From positions 1 through 11,030 of the forward strand of contig DUJJ01000060.1 of the NCBI GenBank assembly GCA_013329865.1: a stretch of 11,030 nt of DNA, given 5' to 3'. Source of the DNA: Candidatus Poseidoniaceae archaeon. Its GTDB lineage: Archaea; Thermoplasmatota; Poseidoniia; Poseidoniales; Poseidoniaceae. Shown here piece by piece: positions 1 through 4,741 of this stretch; position 1 is the first letter of the stretch; the number at the start of each line of letters is the position of its first letter. The position numbers and the translations under genes are program-made. The notes below the pieces were generated by a model, which saw only the letters and a program-made list of their open reading frames with translations, did not search any database and was not told the DNA's origin.

Positions 1-108
1 ACCCCGATACTTATACTGGGTATGATGGTCGCACCGCTTGGTTTTCTAATTGGTATTTTGGCAACGCAAGAATATACTGAGTTGCTACCATTCACGCTTG
101 AAACTTAG
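1..108 (+). CDS. C-terminal end of an unidentified membrane protein (partial)
   Basis: Reading from base 1, an open frame of 35 codons runs to a TAG at 106-108; the 5' part lies outside the window. The visible peptide has one hydrophobic stretch of about 20 residues (from PILILGMMVAPLGF to IGILA) followed by a short, mildly acidic tail, as expected of the last transmembrane helix of an integral membrane protein. No family motif is visible and I do not recognise it. The next gene starts 49 bp downstream behind its own TATA-like box, so the two need not be co-transcribed. That it is coding is inferred only from the open frame and hydrophobic pattern. Confidence 0.6.
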   Translation, partial: TPILILGMMVAPLGFLIGILATQEYTELLPFTLET

Positions 109-119
109 ATAATCATTGA

Positions 120-157
120 CACCAATAAATTATAAGACACTACAAATTCTTTGATTT
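120..157 (+). promoter_or_regulatory. Putative archaeal TATA-box promoter, leaderless start
   Basis: The 49-bp gap before the ATG at 158 contains the A/T-rich element AATAAATTATAAG at about 124-136, centred about 28 nt before the ATG. Archaeal transcription usually begins about 25-30 nt after the TATA centre, which would place the mRNA 5' end at or next to the start codon. No Shine-Dalgarno-like GGAGG or GGTG stands before the ATG, consistent with a leaderless transcript. This is inferred from pattern only. Confidence 0.4.
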
Positions 158-3055
158 ATGGACACGAAAGTTGCTTTGCTGTCTGGTTTTTTGGTTATGT
201 TGCTGGTCGGAAGTGGGTTACTAATAATCGTAGATAATACAGGTCAATCCTCCGATGAAGAAACTCAAATTCCAGAACAAATTATCGAAGAACCAGTGGT
301 AACTAATCAACAACCAGTAGCTTTTGTCCCTGACGTAATTCGTACTTGGGACGGTCAAAATTCAATCATCAGCGGTTATGTGTTCGACGAATCCCCAACC
401 ACTACTAGTATCGTTGTTAAATTGATAAATCCGGTGACTAACGGCGAATTTCTGACTCTGCAAAATACCGAAGTAGATGCAGATGGTAAATGGAATGCCG
501 AGTTGCCGACCAATGAAGTCGGGTCATGGATGGTGATGGTTACTGTCACTGATGAAGCAGGTCTACAGAGCGAGAGCGTGTTTAGTGAGCTGACCGTATC
601 AGAGCCCGATGAGGCTGATGTCAAGGTCACCTTCCTATGGGAGATTCCATTGAGCACAGACGCACCTGAAGGTACTCTGCTAGGTGTAGCGATCCACGAA
701 TATCCAGAAACTTGCACGATTGTTTACAAGCCATTGTATCAATCACCATTGCTTGATATTTATGCGCAAGTAAACCCCGAAACTGGCGAGTTTATGATGC
801 AGTTTAATACCAGCCTAGTAAACAGTAAGGGGCAAATAATTGCAACCTGTGGATTTTTCTCCACTTCAATAAATTCAACAATCGTTGACCTCCCATTACC
901 TCCGGACCCAGTGGATGATTCTGATTTAGACGGCATCCTCGATGACGTGGACCTATGTCCTGATACTCCAGAGGGCGAACCAGTCTATCAGACTGGATGC
1001 TCAGATTCGCAGACCGATGATGACGAGGATGGAGTAAATAATGACCGTGACATTTGTCCAGATACTGCCAGCGGGGAATCAGTTGACAGTGTGGGTTGTG
1101 CTGCTTCGCAAAAAGACAGCGATGGAGATGGCGTAACCAATAATCTGGATGCGTGTCCTAATACACCAACGGGAGAAGCAGTAAATCCAGACGGCTGTTC
1201 ACAATCCCAACTAGACAGCGACAATGATGGTGTCGCAAATAATCTAGATCAATGCCCAGGCACACCGTTAGGAGAAACAGTAGACAACGTCGGTTGCGCA
1301 GACTCACAAAAAGAGCAACCACCCACGAGACCTAAGATTCTCGCGCTACATGGTGGTGGTCAAACTGCTAACTCATTGATGAGCATGCAAGGTACTCAGG
1401 ATTTGATGAATGCCCTACCAACCTTTGATTTTGTCTTTGCCAGCACTCCAGAAAATAACAATGTATGGATTAAAGATCCTCCAGGTGGCAAAGGAGAGCC
1501 GACTACTGACCCAGATTGGGCAGACCTTTCTATCGCATATTTAGACCAAGTTGTTGAGAATGATGGGCCATTTTATGCGATTATGGGCTACTCACAGGGG
1601 GCAGCAATGATTCCGGTATACCTTGCCAACACAGACAAGACATTTGATATGGCCCTAATGTACAATGGCTACTTACCAACAACCCATGAAGGATTGATCG
1701 ACACTATCGAACTCGTAGAACCGTTTGATATTCCTGCGATGGTTTTCTCTGGTGAAAATGACCAATTCGGGAGTATGGCTCCTGCTCTCGCAGCCAAGTT
1801 CGCCAATTCATTAGATGTTCACAGTAGCACAGCAGATCACCACCTACCATATCAGAGCGACCCGACTTTCGATACGATTCTCGACTTTATCCTCGATGGA
1901 TTAGAGACATTTGACAAAGAAGATTCATGGTTGTGTCAAAACGGCCAAGGGCCGTGGGTTAGAGATCTTAATGGCGAAGGGAATTCATACAATGCCAATA
2001 ATCGGGGTGCCGGTCAATCTGGTGGCGGTGGCGGCTCTGGACCATGGTTCCAGTGTGATGTTTCAGTGACACTAACCGCTGACGATATGCTGGTTAATTC
2101 TAATGCTATACCTAACCATCACTGGCTTTCAGCATTTGCTGCGAACGCCGATGAGCAAAACATGGATTGGACAATTCCTCTTGAACCAGTAGCAGACACC
2201 GCAGGCGGACATAACTCTGCTAATTGTCCCGCAGCCAATGGCGCATATGAGTGCGCACCGGACCGAGGTGCGGTTGCAGTCGCAGTCAATGGCGTACCAA
2301 TTTTTGGGCCCGAGGAGGGTCCAGGTGGCGATGCAGTTGCCCTTGAGTATCTTTACTTCAACGAAGATCGACAGCCCATCGATTTGGGTTACTGCGGCGC
2401 TCACAACGGACCTGGAGGAGTGCATTACCACTATGACGCAATGTGTCAGTTTTGGAATGACCCCAATGGTGAGACGATAGTGAACTACGATTATACCGAT
2501 TTAGATTCGACTACACATTCGCCAATTATTGGTTGGGCGTTCGACGGTTTCCCGATATACGGTATGTATGGTTGGGATGACAACGGGCAAGTAATTCCGC
2601 TTCGCTCATCCTATGAGGTCGAAAGAACTTCAGAAGGTGGCGATCAAGGCTACAATGGTATCGATGATTGGAATTACGTTCCTAATATGGGTGATCTTGA
2701 CCAGTGTAATGGCCGCTTTGGTGCCACGCCAGAGTTCCCCCAGGGGACCTATTATTATGTTTCAACACCGCTTAGTGGTTCGTCGAAAACGGTTGTTAAT
2801 ACAGATGGAGACACGGTTTCAATGATTGGTTTTCCATATTTCTTGCTGTGCTACCACGGAATTGCTGACATGAGCAATGCCAATTCTGGCGGCGGTGGCG
2901 GCGGCGGCTTCCAAGCGATGACTTTGTATGAATTCAATCCAGTCACTGATGTCGCTAAACAAGGGCAATCGGATGTTGAGTATTGGATTATCTCATACGG
3001 CCTGATGTTGTTGGCTCTGTTAGCCTCCGGCCTGCTTAGAAGTCGCAAAAACTGA
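158..3055 (+). CDS. Anchored surface protein: Ig-like region, TSP3 repeats, FSH1-like hydrolase, YHYH domain
   Basis: This is a 965-residue envelope protein with a hydrophobic N-terminal anchor or signal (about 6-25) and a C-terminal TM helix (about 944-961) ending in RSRKN. Between them lie: beta-rich Ig-like sequence (about 59-148); a second beta region with two cysteines (about 155-250); four thrombospondin-type-3 calcium repeats (254-385); an alpha/beta hydrolase of the FSH1 type (about 392-585) with LHGG, nucleophile S479 in GYSQGA, and likely partners D535 (GENDQ) and H562 (ADHHLP); and a YHYH domain (about 633-905) with HYHYD at 756-760 and IGWAFDGFPIYG. The YHYH domain is flanked by Gly5 (622-626) and Gly7 (911-917). 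The hydrolase looks catalytically intact; substrate unknown. YHYH is a conserved domain of unknown function. SCO1 follows 9 nt later, suggesting a shared envelope role. The ATG at 158 is supported by the TATA box and by the hydrophobic segment directly after it. Confidence 0.9.
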   Translation: MDTKVALLSGFLVMLLVGSGLLIIVDNTGQSSDEETQIPEQIIEEPVVTNQQPVAFVPDVIRTWDGQNSIISGYVFDESPTTTSIVVKLINPVTNGEFLTLQNTEVDADGKWNAELPTNEVGSWMVMVTVTDEAGLQSESVFSELTVSEPDEADVKVTFLWEIPLSTDAPEGTLLGVAIHEYPETCTIVYKPLYQSPLLDIYAQVNPETGEFMMQFNTSLVNSKGQIIATCGFFSTSINSTIVDLPLPPDPVDDSDLDGILDDVDLCPDTPEGEPVYQTGCSDSQTDDDEDGVNNDRDICPDTASGESVDSVGCAASQKDSDGDGVTNNLDACPNTPTGEAVNPDGCSQSQLDSDNDGVANNLDQCPGTPLGETVDNVGCADSQKEQPPTRPKILALHGGGQTANSLMSMQGTQDLMNALPTFDFVFASTPENNNVWIKDPPGGKGEPTTDPDWADLSIAYLDQVVENDGPFYAIMGYSQGAAMIPVYLANTDKTFDMALMYNGYLPTTHEGLIDTIELVEPFDIPAMVFSGENDQFGSMAPALAAKFANSLDVHSSTADHHLPYQSDPTFDTILDFILDGLETFDKEDSWLCQNGQGPWVRDLNGEGNSYNANNRGAGQSGGGGGSGPWFQCDVSVTLTADDMLVNSNAIPNHHWLSAFAANADEQNMDWTIPLEPVADTAGGHNSANCPAANGAYECAPDRGAVAVAVNGVPIFGPEEGPGGDAVALEYLYFNEDRQPIDLGYCGAHNGPGGVHYHYDAMCQFWNDPNGETIVNYDYTDLDSTTHSPIIGWAFDGFPIYGMYGWDDNGQVIPLRSSYEVERTSEGGDQGYNGIDDWNYVPNMGDLDQCNGRFGATPEFPQGTYYYVSTPLSGSSKTVVNTDGDTVSMIGFPYFLLCYHGIADMSNANSGGGGGGGFQAMTLYEFNPVTDVAKQGQSDVEYWIISYGLMLLALLASGLLRSRKN
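917..1312 (+). repeat. Four 99-bp (33-codon) thrombospondin type 3 repeats
   Basis: Four back-to-back units of exactly 33 codons begin at 917, 1016, 1115 and 1214. Each follows the pattern D-x-D-x-D-G-x5-D-x-C-P-x-T-x2-G-E-x-V-x4-GC-x2-SQ. The alternating acidic residues form the calcium-binding DxDxDG loops of thrombospondin type 3 repeats, and the two cysteines per unit could pair. There are no indels between copies, but they differ clearly at DNA level, so the array is old or diversified. It probably acts as a stiff calcium-dependent spacer between the N-terminal beta regions and the hydrolase. Confidence 0.85.
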
Positions 3056-3064
3056 GGCTTGTGA

Positions 3065-3703
3065 ATGAAACATTGGGTCATATCATGGCTGATGTTGCTG
3101 AATCTCGTAATTGCGGGTTGCCTTTCATCAGATAGCGACCGCTATGCTGGAGAGGATATCGACAGCAATCAGGGATTTACCCAGTTTGAGTTAATTGACT
3201 CAGGAAATAATTCGTTCAACTCTTCCTTACTGACGGGTCAGGTTGTAATTGTTAATTTTTTTCTCACAAATTGTCACAATGCTTGTCCAACTATCACTAG
3301 TGATCTTAAATTAATTGAGCAAGCATTTTTTCCTACCCACGAGGATAATCTGACTATTTTGTCAATTACCGTGGACCCTTGGCGGGATGGACCAGAGGAT
3401 TTGCTTGATTACATGAATTATTTCAACGTCTCATGGACGCATCTAACAACAGTAGAATTTATTGATGGAGATTTCTCAACAATGGAACAAATTTGGTCAG
3501 ATTTTGGCGTTACGGTGGTATTGACAGAAAGTGAGAATAGCACCTCAATAGCTGGCCGTGGTCACACCGTTTACTATGATGTAGAACATACCAATGGCAT
3601 CGTTATTATTGGTAAGGACGGTCTGCAGAAAGTGCGCTGGACCGAAGATAATTGGAACCTAGCAGGGATTAAATCAGATTTGGAATTAATTTTACAAGAT
3701 TAA
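3065..3703 (+). CDS. SCO1/SenC family copper chaperone, lipoprotein
   Basis: This 212-residue thioredoxin-fold protein belongs to the SCO1/SenC family, which delivers copper to, or reduces, the CuA site of cytochrome c oxidase on the outer face of the membrane. The N-terminus is a hydrophobic signal ending in the lipobox-like VIAGC, with C19 as likely lipidation site. The copper motif is C70-HNA-C74 followed by Pro, and the family's distal histidine is H175 in YYDVEH. The SITVDPWRDGPEDL segment matches the usual SVDPxRDTPE block, and length is normal. The ATG at 3065 lies 9 nt after the previous stop, and GAGG overlapping that stop (3054-3057) is a plausible ribosome binding site, so translational coupling is likely. 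It implies that the host has a haem-copper oxidase, although none is in the window. Confidence 0.92.
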   Translation: MKHWVISWLMLLNLVIAGCLSSDSDRYAGEDIDSNQGFTQFELIDSGNNSFNSSLLTGQVVIVNFFLTNCHNACPTITSDLKLIEQAFFPTHEDNLTILSITVDPWRDGPEDLLDYMNYFNVSWTHLTTVEFIDGDFSTMEQIWSDFGVTVVLTESENSTSIAGRGHTVYYDVEHTNGIVIIGKDGLQKVRWTEDNWNLAGIKSDLELILQD

Positions 3704-3704
3704 G

Positions 3705-3950
3705 GTGGTTGATTTGGTTCTGCTTAACTCTTGGTCTGTCGGTCATTTTGTCCAGTGGTTCGCTGTGGGGCGATTGCTAGTAATTGGTTGGCAACTATTC
3801 CTGCTGTTATCAATAGGTTGGGAATTGCTCGAATTAATCCTGCCGTATGAATTTGCAGAAGAGTCATGGGACAACAAAATTTCAGATGTGATAGTCAATT
3901 GTTGCGGTTTCTATCTTGGAGTCAAACTTCGTAATCGGACTATTGAGTAA
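3705..3950 (+). CDS. Small VanZ-like membrane protein
   Basis: This 81-residue protein is mostly hydrophobic, with about two membrane segments (about 23-47 and 60-73). Motifs seen are GH-x2-QW (13-18), GWE-x2-E (38-43) and ESWDNKISDVIVN (53-65) before GFYLG. The D-x3-N-x2-G-x2-G end and membrane-buried glutamates resemble the VanZ-like superfamily, whose biochemical role is mostly unknown; it is shorter than typical VanZ-like proteins. The frame can begin with GTG at 3705, one base after the SCO1 stop. However, GGTGG at 3704-3708 could serve as a ribosome binding site for the in-frame TTG at 3714 (codon 4), so the true protein may be 78 residues. It is probably co-translated with the SCO1 gene. 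Its stop codon directly abuts the stop of the opposing gene. Family assignment is tentative. Confidence 0.7.
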   Translation: MVDLVLLNSWSVGHFVQWFAVGRLLVIGWQLFLLLSIGWELLELILPYEFAEESWDNKISDVIVNCCGFYLGVKLRNRTIE

Positions 3951-4673
3951 TCAGAAGGGGTTCTTTGGCTGCTCTTGGTCCCAGATATTTTCTGCTGGAG
4001 GTTGTTCAACTTTGGTCTGCGGTTGAACAGGGATATCTGCATATGATTTCTCCATTGTTGGCTGCGTCATCATAGTTTGATTAGGCTGAGACATCGGCAT
4101 ACCAGTATTTTGGATAATCACTGTTTTTTGGTCGTTGTTAACTAGTAAGCCTAACACTAACCCGAAAATGGTGATAAATCCGCCACAGCACAATGCACCA
4201 AAACCAGCAGCTCCTTGAAGCGCTCCTCCAACCGCCTCGCCGATTTCTTCGCCAACAGTTGCCCAAAATGGCACTAGGTAAATCTCATGGCTGGCGTCTA
4301 TTTGATGAGTCTCACTGGTCACATCCCAGGTAATCCCAACATTATACCAACCTGATGGGTCGTCTTCATAGCCAACTGGCTTACTACCATCCTCGGTGCA
4401 TGCTTCGCCTTCATAACGCTCAGGGTCACCTGATGTCGTGTTGGTTATGGTCAAACTGAATGAATCACATGAAACAGTGTCTCTTACCATTACTAGGTAA
4501 TCACCATCACCACTAAACTTGAAAGTCCCGCTCTGACCATTCCACTCGCTCTTTTCAACAACATCCCATTCACCGGAGTCTTCGATATTTTCACCGCCTA
4601 TGGCCATCAATACAACGCCAGCAAGACAGACAAAAACGCCTATCCCCATGAATATTTTTCCCGAAATGTGCAT
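3951..4673 (-). CDS. Unrecognised two-TM protein with beta-rich ectodomain and Gln/Pro-rich tail
   Basis: I do not recognise a family for this 240-residue protein. It has a TM helix at about 7-26, a polar, probably beta-rich region (about 28-150) with two cysteines (C69 and C92, a possible disulfide), a second TM helix at about 157-178 preceded by small residues, and a 60-residue tail rich in Met, Gln, Pro and Thr. A basic residue before TM1 (K6) suggests the N-terminus is inside, leaving the cysteine region outside and the tail in the cytoplasm. The tail holds ENIWDQ near its end, resembling ANFWDN at the end of the upstream 871-residue protein. The segment FSGDGDYLVMVRD looks like a beta-sandwich edge. 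It lies 68 nt downstream of that larger gene on the same strand and may form a unit with it. Confidence 0.75.
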   Translation of the reverse strand: MHISGKIFMGIGVFVCLAGVVLMAIGGENIEDSGEWDVVEKSEWNGQSGTFKFSGDGDYLVMVRDTVSCDSFSLTITNTTSGDPERYEGEACTEDGSKPVGYEDDPSGWYNVGITWDVTSETHQIDASHEIYLVPFWATVGEEIGEAVGGALQGAAGFGALCCGGFITIFGLVLGLLVNNDQKTVIIQNTGMPMSQPNQTMMTQPTMEKSYADIPVQPQTKVEQPPAENIWDQEQPKNPF

Positions 4674-4689
4674 GATTGTCCCACGCGTA

Positions 4690-4702
4690 GGTAGGTATTA
4701 AC
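4690..4702 (-). promoter_or_regulatory. Weak TATA-like element before the 240-residue gene
   Basis: On the minus strand GTTAATACC lies with its centre about 25 nt before the ATG at 4673, a spacing suitable for a leaderless archaeal start. Next to it (4702-4713) is the short palindrome CGCTATCTAGCG, with 5-bp arms and a 2-nt centre, in the 68-bp gap after the upstream gene. Either could be chance; no transcription signal can be proven by eye. Confidence 0.2.
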
Positions 4703-4741
4703 GCTATCTAGCGAAATTAGGTGGTTGCTGTCAGGTTACGT

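Noticed and set aside
988..1224. Minus-strand open frame of 78 codons opposite the TSP3 repeats
   Set aside because: It mirrors the repetitive GAT/GAC codons of the repeats (Ser-rich shadow), has no signal or motif, and lies fully inside a well-supported gene.
4702..4713. CGCTATCTAGCG palindrome as a terminator or operator
   Set aside because: The arms are only 5 bp with a 2-nt centre, there is no T-run after it, and archaea do not depend on such hairpins; chance is likely.
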